DNA of 64,000 nucleotides, taken from contig NZ_SMGI01000002.1 in the NCBI RefSeq assembly GCF_004346845.1, forward strand, positions 310,001 through 374,000, in the 5' to 3' direction. Shown here piece by piece: positions 1-8,403 of the stretch. The first letter of the stretch is position 1; each line of letters begins with the position of its first letter. Position numbers and translations under genes: made by a program. The DNA is from Winogradskyella wandonensis. Its GTDB lineage: Bacteria; Bacteroidota; Bacteroidia; Flavobacteriales; Flavobacteriaceae. The notes under the pieces are model-generated. The model saw only the letters and a list, made by a program, of their open reading frames with translations, searched no databases and had not been told where the DNA came from.

Positions 1-198
1 CCCAAGAAGGACGAGCAAGATGACGATAGTATTTTAATGGATGAGCTTATTGCTGAAGAAATTGAAACAGCTGCTTTTGGTGATGACATATACAAAGACA
101 AATCGTTAGAAGAATTGCATAATCTTTTAGACGAAGCTGTAGCTAACGAAGACTACGAAACAGCAGCAAAGATTAGAGACGAGATTTCTAAACGCTAA
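1..198 (+). CDS. Bifunctional nuclease family (DUF151) protein, 3' end only
   Basis: The reading frame is open from base 1 and stops at 198, so only the last 65 codons are present. The visible part is an acidic linker followed by a UvrB/UvrC-type helical hairpin (LHNLLDEAVANEDYETAAKIRDEI). In flavobacteria this tail closes DUF151 bifunctional nuclease proteins of about 200 residues, and that gene commonly lies just before a nucleoside transporter and thyA, as here. The UVR motif is seen directly. The nuclease identity is inferred from the tail and the neighbours, because the catalytic part lies outside the window. Another UVR-motif protein remains possible. The next gene starts 11 bases after the stop, so the two are probably co-transcribed. 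Confidence 0.65.
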   Translation, partial: PKKDEQDDDSILMDELIAEEIETAAFGDDIYKDKSLEELHNLLDEAVANEDYETAAKIRDEISKR

Positions 199-209
199 AT
201 CAATCCTAA

Positions 210-1859
210 ATGAAACATATTTTATTAGCTATAACAGCTATTTTTTTTGGACTTTCTGTAAATGCTCAAGGTATCGAAAAAACATGGCAATACGAATCTG
301 GAAATATCTTTGAATTTAAAGATGGCAGTTTTAAATATGAAGATTTAGAAGGAGATTACATTAGACAGAATAATTTAATGATTTTGTACATCAACGACTC
401 AATTAATAGTGTTGAGCGTTATAAAATTTCTGAATTAACAGACTCTACGTTTGTCTTTAGTAACGAATCAAAAACTTTTAATCTAAAATATAATTTCGAA
501 GACAGAACTTCAACCTTAAGCAAAACATCTTCGGAAGACCAACTTATACCTAGTCAAGGTTTTTCACTTAATAGTCTATGGCGCGGTGCCTTAGGCATGG
601 TCACGCTTATCTTTATTGCCTTTTTATTTAGTAGTAACAGAAGAGCAATAAACTGGAAAACTGTTGGTATTGGTTTAGCTTTTCAGTTAATTATTGCCAT
701 AGGCGTTTTAAAAGTAGGCTTTGTAAAAACAGCTTTCGAATGGGTAGGAAGTCTTTTTGTAAGCGTATTAGATTTTACTAGAGCAGGAAGTAAATTCTTA
801 TTTGAAGGACTTGTAATGGATATGGATACTTTTGGATTCATTTTCGCTTTTCAAGTATTGCCAACCATCTTATTTTTCTCAGCCTTAACATCTGTACTAT
901 TCTATTTGGGTATTATACAAAAGGTAGTAAAAGCCTTTGGATGGTTACTATCTAAGCTTCTTAAAATTTCGGGTGCGGAAAGCTTGAGTGTTGCCGGAAA
1001 TATTTTTCTTGGACAGACCGAAGCACCACTTTTAATAAAAGCTTACCTCGAAAAAATGAACAAGTCTGAAATACTACTTGTTATGATTGGTGGTATGGCA
1101 ACTGTTGCAGGAGCAGTATTGGCAGCTTATATTGGTTTTCTCGGAGGTGACGACCCAGCGCTTCGTTTGGTTTACGCCAAGCACCTCTTAGCGGCATCGG
1201 TAATGGCGGCTCCTGGCGCTATTGTGATTTCAAAAATATTATATCCACAAACTGAAGACATCAACACAGACGTAAGTGTATCTCAGGAAAAAATTGGGTC
1301 AAACATATTAGATGCTATTTCTAACGGAACTACAGAAGGCTTAAAACTAGCTGTTAATGTAGGCGCAATGCTATTAGTATTTGTTGCTTTTATTGCAATG
1401 ATTAATGGTGTTTTAGGCTGGGTTGGGGATGTTACTACCCTAAATGAATGGGTAATGGCAAACACACCTTACCAAACACTTTCGCTAGAGCTTATTTTGG
1501 GTTATACTTTTGCACCACTCATGTGGTTAATCGGCGTATCATCAGAAGACATGGCACTTATGGGGCAACTTCTAGGTGTTAAATTAGCAGCTAGTGAATT
1601 TATTGGATACATTCAGTTAGCAGATCTTAAAAATGTTGCAAATGCCACTCACCTTAATTACAACAAGTCTGTAATTATGGCCACTTACATGCTTTGTGGT
1701 TTCGCCAACTTTGCCTCTATAGGAATTCAAATTGGCGGTATCGGTTCTTTAGCGCCAGGTCAACGTAAACAATTGTCCAAATTTGGAATGAAAGCCTTAA
1801 TTGGTGGAACTATCGCCTCTTTAATTTCTGCAACAATTGCAGGAATGATTATTGGGTAA
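210..1859 (+). CDS. CNT (NupC) family nucleoside transporter with N-terminal periplasmic domain
   Basis: This 549-residue inner-membrane protein is a concentrative nucleoside transporter that would import nucleosides with a cation. Residues 1-19 are a signal peptide ending in NAQ. Residues about 20-115 form a small beta-rich, soluble domain that looks lipocalin-like. From residue 125 on there are the hydrophobic segments of the CNT fold, with the family signature GQTEAPLLIKAYL near residue 270 and a second conserved stretch, GVSSEDMALMGQLLG. Ordinary NupC proteins are about 400 residues, so the N-terminal domain is an addition. The gene follows the DUF151 gene by 11 bases and precedes thyA, which fits nucleoside salvage. 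Transporter identity is firm; the role of the extra domain is unknown. Confidence 0.9.
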   Translation: MKHILLAITAIFFGLSVNAQGIEKTWQYESGNIFEFKDGSFKYEDLEGDYIRQNNLMILYINDSINSVERYKISELTDSTFVFSNESKTFNLKYNFEDRTSTLSKTSSEDQLIPSQGFSLNSLWRGALGMVTLIFIAFLFSSNRRAINWKTVGIGLAFQLIIAIGVLKVGFVKTAFEWVGSLFVSVLDFTRAGSKFLFEGLVMDMDTFGFIFAFQVLPTILFFSALTSVLFYLGIIQKVVKAFGWLLSKLLKISGAESLSVAGNIFLGQTEAPLLIKAYLEKMNKSEILLVMIGGMATVAGAVLAAYIGFLGGDDPALRLVYAKHLLAASVMAAPGAIVISKILYPQTEDINTDVSVSQEKIGSNILDAISNGTTEGLKLAVNVGAMLLVFVAFIAMINGVLGWVGDVTTLNEWVMANTPYQTLSLELILGYTFAPLMWLIGVSSEDMALMGQLLGVKLAASEFIGYIQLADLKNVANATHLNYNKSVIMATYMLCGFANFASIGIQIGGIGSLAPGQRKQLSKFGMKALIGGTIASLISATIAGMIIG

Positions 1860-1871
1860 AAGAAGCCCCAT

Positions 1872-1901
1872 TGTCCTACGGACATTTCCCCAAAGGGGAA
1901 A
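1872..1901. repeat. Pair of short intergenic hairpins after the nucleoside transporter
   Basis: Two adjacent inverted repeats are visible: TGTCC-TAC-GGACA at 1872-1884 and TTTCCCC-AAA-GGGGAAA at 1885-1901. No T-run follows, so this is not a standard terminator, although it may still end or stabilise the transcript. The second hairpin resembles the TCTTCCC/GGGAAGA elements at 2011-2027 and 40728-40744. Confidence 0.6.
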
Positions 1902-2010
1902 ACATATACTTGTGAAAATTAGTTAATAACTTTTGATATCTGCCTGGTCATATTAAAAGAATGAATTATTCAATTTACTTAAATTCGTTTATCATTTATT
2001 TTAATTAGTT

Positions 2011-2027
2011 TCTTCCCTTTGGGAAGA
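2011..2027. repeat. Short palindromic repeat TCTTCCC-TTT-GGGAAGA
   Basis: A perfect 7-bp inverted repeat with a 3-base loop lies 15 bases before the thyA start codon. The same arms with an AAA loop, which is the reverse complement of this element, occur at 40728-40744. This suggests a dispersed intergenic repeat family. Its closeness to the thyA start could affect translation, which is a guess. Confidence 0.6.
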
Positions 2028-2041
2028 CGGAAGATGGGCAT

Positions 2042-2866
2042 ATGAAACAATACCACGACTTAGTAAAGCACGTTTTAGCCGAGGGCAACGAAAAAGGAGA
2101 TAGAACAGGAACAGGTACCAAAAGTGTGTTTGGTTACCAAATGCGATTCGATTTAAGCGAAGGTTTCCCAATGGTGACTACTAAGAAACTCCACTTAAAG
2201 TCCATAATTTATGAACTTCTTTGGTTTTTAAAAGGCGATACTAACATTAAGTATCTCACAGAAAACGGCGTACGTATTTGGAACGAGTGGGCTGATGAAA
2301 ATGGTGATTTAGGGCCAGTTTATGGTCACCAATGGCGCAACTGGAACGATGACGAAATTGACCAAATTAAAGAAGTTATTCATACATTGAAGAACAATCC
2401 AAACAGTAGAAGAATGTTAGTTTCTGCTTGGAATCCTTCTGTGTTGCCAGATACTTCAAAATCCTTTTCAGAAAATGTAGCTAATGGTAAAGCAGCGTTG
2501 CCGCCATGCCACGCATTTTTTCAGTTTTATGTTGCTGATGGTAAGTTATCATGCCAACTCTATCAACGTAGTGCGGATATCTTTCTAGGTGTGCCTTTTA
2601 ATATTGCGTCTTATGCATTGTTTACTATGATGATGGCCCAAGTTTGCGGTTACCAACCAGGCGATTTTATCCACACCTTTGGAGACGCGCATATCTACAA
2701 TAACCATATGGAACAGCTAGAGCTTCAATTATCGCGTGAGCCAAGACCACTTCCTAAAATGATTTTGAATCCAGAAGTTAAAGACATCTTTGATTTTAAA
2801 TTCGAAGATTTTACCTTGGTGGATTACAATCCACACCCACATATTAAAGGTGTTGTTGCTGTATAA
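2042..2866 (+). CDS. thyA: Thymidylate synthase
   Basis: This enzyme methylates dUMP to dTMP with methylene-tetrahydrofolate, releasing dihydrofolate in the cytoplasm. The 274-residue sequence is a full ThyA. It has the N-terminal RTGTGT loop, the [20 protein letters not shown] segment near residues 80-99, the catalytic cysteine in ALPPCHAFF (C156), the phosphate-binding [13 protein letters not shown], and the conserved C-terminal tail ending VVAV. An insert of about ten residues ([14 protein letters not shown], 138-151) before the active-site loop explains the extra length over the usual 264. The dihydrofolate it makes would be recycled by the DHFR fusion encoded 1.5 kb downstream. The next gene begins 9 bases after the stop. 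Confidence 0.97.
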   Translation: MKQYHDLVKHVLAEGNEKGDRTGTGTKSVFGYQMRFDLSEGFPMVTTKKLHLKSIIYELLWFLKGDTNIKYLTENGVRIWNEWADENGDLGPVYGHQWRNWNDDEIDQIKEVIHTLKNNPNSRRMLVSAWNPSVLPDTSKSFSENVANGKAALPPCHAFFQFYVADGKLSCQLYQRSADIFLGVPFNIASYALFTMMMAQVCGYQPGDFIHTFGDAHIYNNHMEQLELQLSREPRPLPKMILNPEVKDIFDFKFEDFTLVDYNPHPHIKGVVAV

Positions 2867-2875
2867 TAACTATTT

Positions 2876-3679
2876 ATGAAAGTTTTAAAATTAATAATTG
2901 CAATTCTTGTATTTAGTTTTGCTAACGGGCAAAACAACAAAATCCCATTATTAACAGAATGCAATAATCAAGAAAACAGTTTAAGCTGCTCGTATTTCAC
3001 AATTCATAATTTAATACTTTCTAAACTTAACTCTTTAGATGTTAACTCTTTTAAAAACAAACCCTCTGAAATAATTATTTCCTCTTTACTTAGGTTTGAT
3101 GAAAATGGAAAAGTTGATAGCTCAAACTCCTTATTTTATTCAAAGGAAATCGAGGTAAGCAAAAAACTTAATGATATTTTAACACAAATTAAAACTGCTA
3201 TCCCTTCAGCCAATAAAAAAGGAGAAAATATAGCTAGTTATTATAGAAATACGTTCTACTTTTCGCTAAAAGAAAATGGTTTTGAAACTTGGAATAATAC
3301 ATCCCCAAAAGAAAAAGATTTCTTTATGCCCGAAAAATATCCAATATTTTCCGGATGTAAGGAAAAATGGCCAAATGAAAGACTGAGGAAGTGCATGTCT
3401 TTGGGTATAGCACGTTATGTGAAATCTGAATTTAATTCTAACGGACGAATAAAAGAGTCTGGAATATTACCTGGTTCACAAGTTAAAATTTCAGTGTTTT
3501 TTAAAATTAACCCTCAAGGAAAAATTATTAATGTTGGTGCAAGGGCTAAAAATAAAATATTAGAAGATGAAGCAATTAGAGTTATCAAAAATTTAAATGA
3601 TTTAACTCCAGGCTATATTGCTCACAAACCGGTAACTGTACCTATTAGTTTACCTATCCTTCTTTTAATAAGTTATTGA
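2876..3679 (+). CDS. Secreted protein with TonB C-terminal-like domain
   Basis: This is a 267-residue protein of unknown specific role. A signal peptide (residues 1-18, ending ANGQ) is followed by a diverged N-terminal half. Residues about 150-267 resemble the flavobacterial TonB C-terminal domain: the PIFSGCKEKWPNERLRKCM segment, then VFFKINPQGKIINVGARAKNKILEDEAIRVIKNL, and a closing VPISLPILLLI strand. Unlike true TonB it shows no anchoring helix with a proline-rich linker, so it is probably a periplasmic TonB-C-like protein rather than an energy transducer for receptors. It sits 9 bases behind thyA and ends before a strong bidirectional terminator, so it may be read through from thyA. Domain assignment is by pattern only. 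Confidence 0.7.
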   Translation: MKVLKLIIAILVFSFANGQNNKIPLLTECNNQENSLSCSYFTIHNLILSKLNSLDVNSFKNKPSEIIISSLLRFDENGKVDSSNSLFYSKEIEVSKKLNDILTQIKTAIPSANKKGENIASYYRNTFYFSLKENGFETWNNTSPKEKDFFMPEKYPIFSGCKEKWPNERLRKCMSLGIARYVKSEFNSNGRIKESGILPGSQVKISVFFKINPQGKIINVGARAKNKILEDEAIRVIKNLNDLTPGYIAHKPVTVPISLPILLLISY

Positions 3680-3710
3680 TAGTCTTATGCTAATCCTCTG
3701 TAAAATATTA

Positions 3711-3741
3711 AAAAAGGCTTCAAATACTTGAAGCCTTTTTT
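3711..3741. terminator. Bidirectional intrinsic terminator
   Basis: A perfect 13-bp stem, AAAAAGGCTTCAA paired with TTGAAGCCTTTTT, surrounds a 4-base ATAC loop. T-runs occur on both strands. It separates the convergent TonB-C-like gene (plus) and CBM48-like gene (minus) and would serve both. Confidence 0.92.
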
Positions 3742-3759
3742 ATTCTGTCTTATTTTTAA

Positions 3760-4056
3760 TTACAAATTAATCACCCCATTTTCTGCGGCAGCAAAGTCAT
3801 TCCAAGCGTAAGCATCTGCCTGCTCATCATTGATGTAAGCACCATCAACGACATATCTAAACTCATAAGAACTATCACAAGGTAAATCTACCGTTCCTTT
3901 AAAGGTTCCGTTCTTTAATTTTTTTAATTCTGTAGCTTCAGTATTCCACTCGTTAAAGCTTCCAACAACAGCTACATTTTTTGCCTCTTTTGCAGGAACA
4001 GAAAATGTTACTTTACAAACTGGCTTACTTTTTAAATACTGTTTTTTAATTGCCAT
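3760..4056 (-). CDS. Stand-alone CBM48/AMPK-type glycogen-binding domain protein
   Basis: This 98-residue protein consists almost entirely of one isoamylase-early-set/CBM48-like beta-sandwich. The family core is visible as VAVVGSFNEWN, then LKNGTFKGTVDLP and YEFRYVVDGAYINDEQADAYAWNDF. There is no signal peptide and no catalytic domain, so it is a cytoplasmic binding module. The fold normally binds alpha-glucan such as glycogen, or serves as a regulatory module as in AMP-activated kinase. Small proteins of this kind recur in flavobacteria, but a partner is not evident here. The gene stands alone on the minus strand between a terminator and a 288-base region. Fold identity is good; ligand and role are not known. 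Confidence 0.85.
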   Translation of the reverse strand: MAIKKQYLKSKPVCKVTFSVPAKEAKNVAVVGSFNEWNTEATELKKLKNGTFKGTVDLPCDSSYEFRYVVDGAYINDEQADAYAWNDFAAAENGVINL

Positions 4057-4344
4057 AATAATCGATTTAATTAATAATCAAATGTATAAAAGAATTTCAC
4101 CCTAGAATAGCGAAATGCTAAGGACCTGTAAAGAATTACCACTTTCATAAAAATGACGATATCAAGATTGCAAATTGATAAAATTTAGATGCTAAAATCG
4201 CTATTCTTTCAATAAATAAATTGAGTCTTACTTGACTGATTTTCAACTACATCGTTTTCGAAAAACTAATAAAATACAATACAAATATCTACTACAACGA
4301 TTTAGTGAAAAAAGGGTATCTTTAACCTAGCAAAAAGCAAGCTT
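4057..4344. other. Divergent intergenic region before the DHFR fusion gene
   Basis: These 288 AT-rich bases lie between two divergent genes. The only clear signal is TATCTTTA at 4317-4324, a near match to the Bacteroidota -7 element TAnnTTTG, placed 20 bases before the DHFR fusion start. I see no convincing -33 element and no open reading frame. Confidence 0.4.
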
Positions 4345-5274
4345 ATGTTCGGTAAAAAGAAACAGACACCATCCATTGATAAAGAACAATTAGAATTAAT
4401 TGAGAATGCACAAAAACGCATAAAAGCTAAAAAACGATTATACGTTCATTTTGTAGTATTTCTTATTGGCGCCGTTTTCTTAATTATTGCCAATACTGTG
4501 CTTGGTATAGGAAAAGATTTTACCATCGCCGGTATTAATTGGTTTGTATATGCCATTTTAGCTTGGTTATTTTTATTTATATACCATTTTATCAATGTGT
4601 TTATTACCAATAAATTTATGGGTAAAGATTGGGAAAAACAGCAAGTAGAAAAATTGGTAGCTAAACAACAACAGCGTATAGATAAGCTAAAAGAAAAGTT
4701 TGCCAAAGAAGATGAAAAATTAGCTGAAAAGCAATATGCTCAAGAAAAATCACCTAAGGTAGACACTTCCATAAAAAAAAAGAATAAGCTAACTGTAATC
4801 GTTGCTGCTGGTGAAAATAATGCCATTGGCAAAGACAACGACCTTATTTGGCATCTAAGTGATGACTTAAAACGTTTTAAAAAACTCACTAATGGACACC
4901 ATATTATCATGGGGCGTAAAACCTTTGAGAGTTTTCCTAAACCACTTCCTAACAGAACACATATAGTGATTACTCGACAAAAAGACTATACCGCACCTGA
5001 TGGTGTTATTGTTGTAAACTCGTTGGCTGATGCTTTGGATGCCTCTAGAAAAGATGACAATCCATTTATAATTGGTGGAGGCGAAATCTACAAACAAGCC
5101 ATGCCTTTTGCCGATGAATTAGAAATTACACGTGTTCATGCTACTTTTAAAGATGCCGATACATTTTTCCCTTTGATAGATGCTATGGAATGGAAAGAAG
5201 TTTCAAGAACTAAGCATGAAGCCGATGAAAAGCACGCACATGCTTTTTCGTTTATTACTTACGCTCGTCGATAA
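4345..5274 (+). CDS. Membrane-anchored dihydrofolate reductase (2TM domain-DHFR fusion)
   Basis: This 309-residue protein joins two parts. Residues 20-95 are a 2TM domain with two hydrophobic helices (about 33-53 and 63-86), and 96-147 are a lysine/glutamine-rich, probably coiled linker. Residues 148-309 are a complete DHFR that reduces dihydrofolate to tetrahydrofolate. DHFR features include NNAIGKDNDLIWHLSDDLKRFK (substrate-binding acidic residue near 173), HHIIMGRKTFESFP, RTHIVITR, and FIIGGGEIYKQAMP for NADPH. There is no ATG, GTG or TTG between the halves in frame near the junction, so DHFR appears to be made only as a fusion. An A9 run at 4773-4781 codes for the junction lysines, so an assembly or sequencing indel should be excluded. 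thyA nearby supplies its substrate. Confidence 0.88.
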   Translation: MFGKKKQTPSIDKEQLELIENAQKRIKAKKRLYVHFVVFLIGAVFLIIANTVLGIGKDFTIAGINWFVYAILAWLFLFIYHFINVFITNKFMGKDWEKQQVEKLVAKQQQRIDKLKEKFAKEDEKLAEKQYAQEKSPKVDTSIKKKNKLTVIVAAGENNAIGKDNDLIWHLSDDLKRFKKLTNGHHIIMGRKTFESFPKPLPNRTHIVITRQKDYTAPDGVIVVNSLADALDASRKDDNPFIIGGGEIYKQAMPFADELEITRVHATFKDADTFFPLIDAMEWKEVSRTKHEADEKHAHAFSFITYARR

Positions 5275-5326
5275 GATATTATCTTTTTCAAAGACATCTA
5301 TTTATTATCCTAAATAATTTAATTCC

Positions 5327-5334
5327 TATTTTTG
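5327..5334 (+). promoter_or_regulatory. Candidate -7 promoter element of fabD
   Basis: TATTTTTG matches the Bacteroidota -7 consensus TAnnTTTG and lies 22 bases before the fabD start codon. A -33 TTTG is not obvious, so the call rests on one element and its position. Confidence 0.45.
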
Positions 5335-5355
5335 CATCACTAAATTGAAACTACA

Positions 5356-6249
5356 ATGAACGCATATATTTTTCCTGGTCAAGGTGCTCAATTCTCAGGT
5401 ATGGGCTTAGACCTCTACGAAAACTCACCTTTAGCTCAAGAACTTTTCGAAAAAGCCAATGATATTTTAGGTTTTTCTATTACAGATATTATGTTCGAAG
5501 GTTCTGCTGAAGACCTAAAAGAAACTAAAGTTACACAACCAGCTATCTTTTTACACTCCGTGATTTTGGCAAAAACTTTAGGAGAAGATTTTAAACCAGA
5601 TATGGTTGCTGGTCATTCTTTAGGCGAATTTTCTGCGCTTGTTGCTGCTGGAGCTTTAACCTTTGAAGATGGTTTAAAATTAGTATCTCAGCGTGCACAA
5701 GCCATGCAAAAGGCCTGCGAATTACAACCTAGTACTATGGCTGCAGTTTTAGGATTAGATGATGATATAGTTGAAAAAGTATGTGCAACTACAGAAGGTA
5801 TTGTTGTTGCTGCAAACTACAATTGTCCAGGGCAATTAGTAATTTCTGGAGAAATTGAAGCCATTAATAAAGCCTGCGAAACGCTGAAAGAAGAAGGTGC
5901 AAGACGTGCATTAGTATTACCTGTTGGCGGAGCATTTCACTCACCAATGATGGAACCTGCTCGTGAAGAGTTAGCGGCAGCAATTGAGAATACAACCTTT
6001 AATAAGCCTAACTGCCCTATTTATCAAAATGTAACAGCTTCTGCTATTACTAATGAAACAGAAATAAAAGCCAATTTAATTTCGCAATTAACCGCGCCGG
6101 TACGTTGGACACAGTCTGTACAACAGATGATAGCTGATGGTGCTACGCATTTTACCGAAGTCGGGCCAGGAAAAGTACTCCAAGGATTGGTGAAAAAAAT
6201 ACATAGAGAGGCTGAAACAGCTTCTGCCACATTTGAAACTAACGCTTAA
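5356..6249 (+). CDS. fabD: Malonyl-CoA:ACP transacylase
   Basis: FabD transfers malonate from CoA to acyl carrier protein, giving the extender unit for cytoplasmic type II fatty acid synthesis. The 297-residue protein covers the whole family length. It begins with the FPGQGAQFSGMG motif and carries the nucleophilic serine in GHSLGEF (S88), the catalytic histidine in GGAFHSPMM (H195), and the closing FTEVGPGKVLQGLVKKI. Its own likely promoter lies just upstream. lspA follows after 12 bases, so the two are probably transcribed together, although their functions are only loosely linked through the cell envelope. Confidence 0.97.
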   Translation: MNAYIFPGQGAQFSGMGLDLYENSPLAQELFEKANDILGFSITDIMFEGSAEDLKETKVTQPAIFLHSVILAKTLGEDFKPDMVAGHSLGEFSALVAAGALTFEDGLKLVSQRAQAMQKACELQPSTMAAVLGLDDDIVEKVCATTEGIVVAANYNCPGQLVISGEIEAINKACETLKEEGARRALVLPVGGAFHSPMMEPAREELAAAIENTTFNKPNCPIYQNVTASAITNETEIKANLISQLTAPVRWTQSVQQMIADGATHFTEVGPGKVLQGLVKKIHREAETASATFETNA

Positions 6250-6261
6250 TAACTTATTATT

Positions 6262-6753
6262 TTGAATAGAAATCTCTTGATAGCATTAATTGTTATCGGC
6301 AATTTAGCAGTTGACCAATTATCCAAAATATGGGTGCGCGCTAATTTTATCTATGGTGAAACCAAAGAATTAATCGGCGATAAATTTGTTATGCAGTATG
6401 TAGAAAATAAAGGTGCTTTTTTAGGTATGGGTAGTGATATGAATCCTACACTTCACTTTATTTTATTAAAACTTTTACCGCTTTTAGTTTTACTCTATGT
6501 TGTTTACTACATCGTAAAAACTAAGAGTTTGGACAAGCTTAGCTTAATTGCATTTTCTTGTATTGTTGGTGGCGGGTTAGCTAACGTAATTGACCGATTC
6601 CTATTCAGTTCTGTTACGGACTTTTTCTTTATCGATTTAGGAGGTGTATTTAAGACTGGTATATTCAATGTTGCAGACGTTGCTGTAACGACTGGAATGT
6701 TTATGCTTATATTCAGTAATTTTATCCTGAAGAAGAAAAAATCGGAAGCTTAG
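6262..6753 (+). CDS. lspA: Lipoprotein signal peptidase
   Basis: LspA is the inner-membrane aspartyl protease that removes the signal peptide from prolipoproteins after lipid attachment. This 163-residue protein has four hydrophobic segments and all family motifs: AVDQLSKIWV, VENKGAFLGMG, GGGLANVIDRF with catalytic D111, and FNVADVAVTTG with D139. The start codon appears to be TTG at 6262, since the sequence MNRNLLIAL begins the family naturally there and no upstream ATG fits. Many lipoproteins in this window, including those of the glucan locus, would be its substrates. Confidence 0.96.
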   Translation: MNRNLLIALIVIGNLAVDQLSKIWVRANFIYGETKELIGDKFVMQYVENKGAFLGMGSDMNPTLHFILLKLLPLLVLLYVVYYIVKTKSLDKLSLIAFSCIVGGGLANVIDRFLFSSVTDFFFIDLGGVFKTGIFNVADVAVTTGMFMLIFSNFILKKKKSEA

Positions 6754-6754
6754 T

Positions 6755-6946
6755 CTATCTTGTTAGTACGCAATCTTGGCAGTCTTTAACTTCTCCGTAA
6801 TACGTTTCGCGATATTTATGAAGTGTTTTTATGGGTATGTTTAAAAACTGCTTTCTTATATAAGTTACGTTAGTGTACAGTTTGCCCATTCTTGGTGAAA
6901 ATCGCTTTTCTGTTTTGGTCTCCCTTTTTATGCTTATCAATTTCAT
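6755..6946 (-). CDS. Small basic protein of unknown function
   Basis: A 63-residue open frame with an ATG start fills the gap after lspA on the opposite strand, ending one base from the lspA stop codon. The protein is basic and soluble with no signal peptide or membrane segment, and ends in a YGEVKDCQDCVLTR segment carrying a CxxC pair. The composition looks like real coding sequence rather than an antisense shadow, because no gene lies opposite it. I do not recognise a domain. The CxxC pair could bind metal or be redox active, which is a guess. Confidence 0.5.
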   Translation of the reverse strand: MKLISIKRETKTEKRFSPRMGKLYTNVTYIRKQFLNIPIKTLHKYRETYYGEVKDCQDCVLTR

Positions 6947-7116
6947 GTATTATCCTTTATCATTAATTACAAAGGAACAAATAGCAGGAAGAACAAGCGA
7001 TTATTTAACGTTAAACCTATGTTAAGCCTTTATTTTACTTAGATTTTTGCAATTATTTCAGAAAATAGTTATCAATTTCTAAACTATGGCTCCTCAAAAT
7101 CTCAAGGTTCTCAATT

Positions 7117-8397
7117 TTAATTTTGGACACCCTTATATACTACGCCATCTTTCATTACAAAAACAACGTTTTCCATCGTAGAAATATTCTTCGTTGGGTC
7201 GTCTTCAACGGCAATAATATCGGCAATAAAACCTTTTTTAATCTGGCCTAATTGATTTTCCATCTTTAAAATCATAGCATTAGTTACTGTCGCACTTTGT
7301 ATAGCTTCGATAGCCGGCATACCTGCTTCAACCATATACCCAAACTCTTTTCCGTTATCGCCATGATAGAAAACAGCAGCATCGGTACCAAACGCAATAC
7401 CTACACCAGCCTTGTAAGCACGAGCAAACATATCTTGAATTTTAGGTCCAATATCTAAGGCTTTAGGAACAATGATTTCAGGATAGTAGCCTTTAATTTT
7501 AGCTTTTTCTGAAACAAACTTGCCCGCACTAATTGTAGGCACCAAATACACATCGTACTGTTTCATTAATTCCATAGTTTCAGCACTCATGAGTGTTCCG
7601 TGTTCAATAGTTTTTACACCACCTTTTATGGCACGTTGCATGCCTTCATCTCCATGTGCATGTGCCGCTACATGGAATCCGTAATCTTTTGCAGTTTCAC
7701 AAATGGCTTTAATTTCTTCTATAGTAAACTGAGGGTTTTGCCCGTTTTTGGCAACACTTAAAACACCACCTGTTGCCGTAATTTTTATTAAATCTGCACC
7801 GTTTTTATAGCGTTGTCTAATTGCTTTTTTAGCATCTTCTACGCCGTTAACCACACCTTCTTTTGGTCCAGGGTTACCAAGGAGACTTCGTTTTGCTCCG
7901 TTAGTAGGGTCTGCATGCCCACCAGTTGTAGCGAGCGCTTTTTCAGCAGTAAAAATTCTTGGGCCAACAACCTTACCTTGGTTTATTGCATTACGCAAAG
8001 ACACGTTGACACCAGAACCTCCTAAATCTCTAACTGTTGTAAAACCATTCATTAAAGTTACGTTTGCATAGTGTAATGAATTATAGGCTACGTCTGCATC
8101 GTTTAACGTATAAGCTTCAAGATATTTTTTCGGATTAGTTTCAGACTCGATATGTACGTGCATATCTATTAAGCCTGGCATCACTGTTTTAGATTTTAAA
8201 TCAACTACTGTACCTGACTTTGGTTTTGCGTAACCGTCTACAACATCTACGATAGTATTCCCTTCAACAATAACTGTTTTCTCGTTTAAAATTTTACCAG
8301 AATTGGTATCAATCAATTTCCCACAATGTAGATAGGTCGTCTGCCCTACAATCGTCGTTGTAAATAATAAAACGCACAGTCTGAATAATAGTTTCAT
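7117..8397 (-). CDS. Secreted amidohydrolase family protein (imidazolonepropionase/Xaa-Pro dipeptidase-like)
   Basis: This 426-residue metal-dependent hydrolase has a signal peptide (residues 1-18, ending VGQ), so it acts in the periplasm. It shows the amidohydrolase series in order: PGLIDMHVHIES with the HxH metal ligands, NGFTTVRDLGG, ITATGGVLS, HVAAHAHGDEGMQRAIKGG, IEHGTLM, and AFGTDAAVFYHGDN with the catalytic aspartate. Relatives act on peptides or cyclic amides such as prolyl dipeptides. The exact substrate cannot be told from sequence. The start lies 6 bases after the galE stop, so it is the last gene of the aminotransferase-galE-amidohydrolase operon. Confidence 0.85.
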   Translation of the reverse strand: MKLLFRLCVLLFTTTIVGQTTYLHCGKLIDTNSGKILNEKTVIVEGNTIVDVVDGYAKPKSGTVVDLKSKTVMPGLIDMHVHIESETNPKKYLEAYTLNDADVAYNSLHYANVTLMNGFTTVRDLGGSGVNVSLRNAINQGKVVGPRIFTAEKALATTGGHADPTNGAKRSLLGNPGPKEGVVNGVEDAKKAIRQRYKNGADLIKITATGGVLSVAKNGQNPQFTIEEIKAICETAKDYGFHVAAHAHGDEGMQRAIKGGVKTIEHGTLMSAETMELMKQYDVYLVPTISAGKFVSEKAKIKGYYPEIIVPKALDIGPKIQDMFARAYKAGVGIAFGTDAAVFYHGDNGKEFGYMVEAGMPAIEAIQSATVTNAMILKMENQLGQIKKGFIADIIAVEDDPTKNISTMENVVFVMKDGVVYKGVQN

Positions 8398-8403
8398 AAT
8401 TAA

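Noticed and set aside
4240..4300. Second copy of the CTACAWCG operator before the DHFR fusion gene
   Set aside because: Only loose half-sites (CTACATCG and CTACAACG) occur, not arranged as a palindrome.
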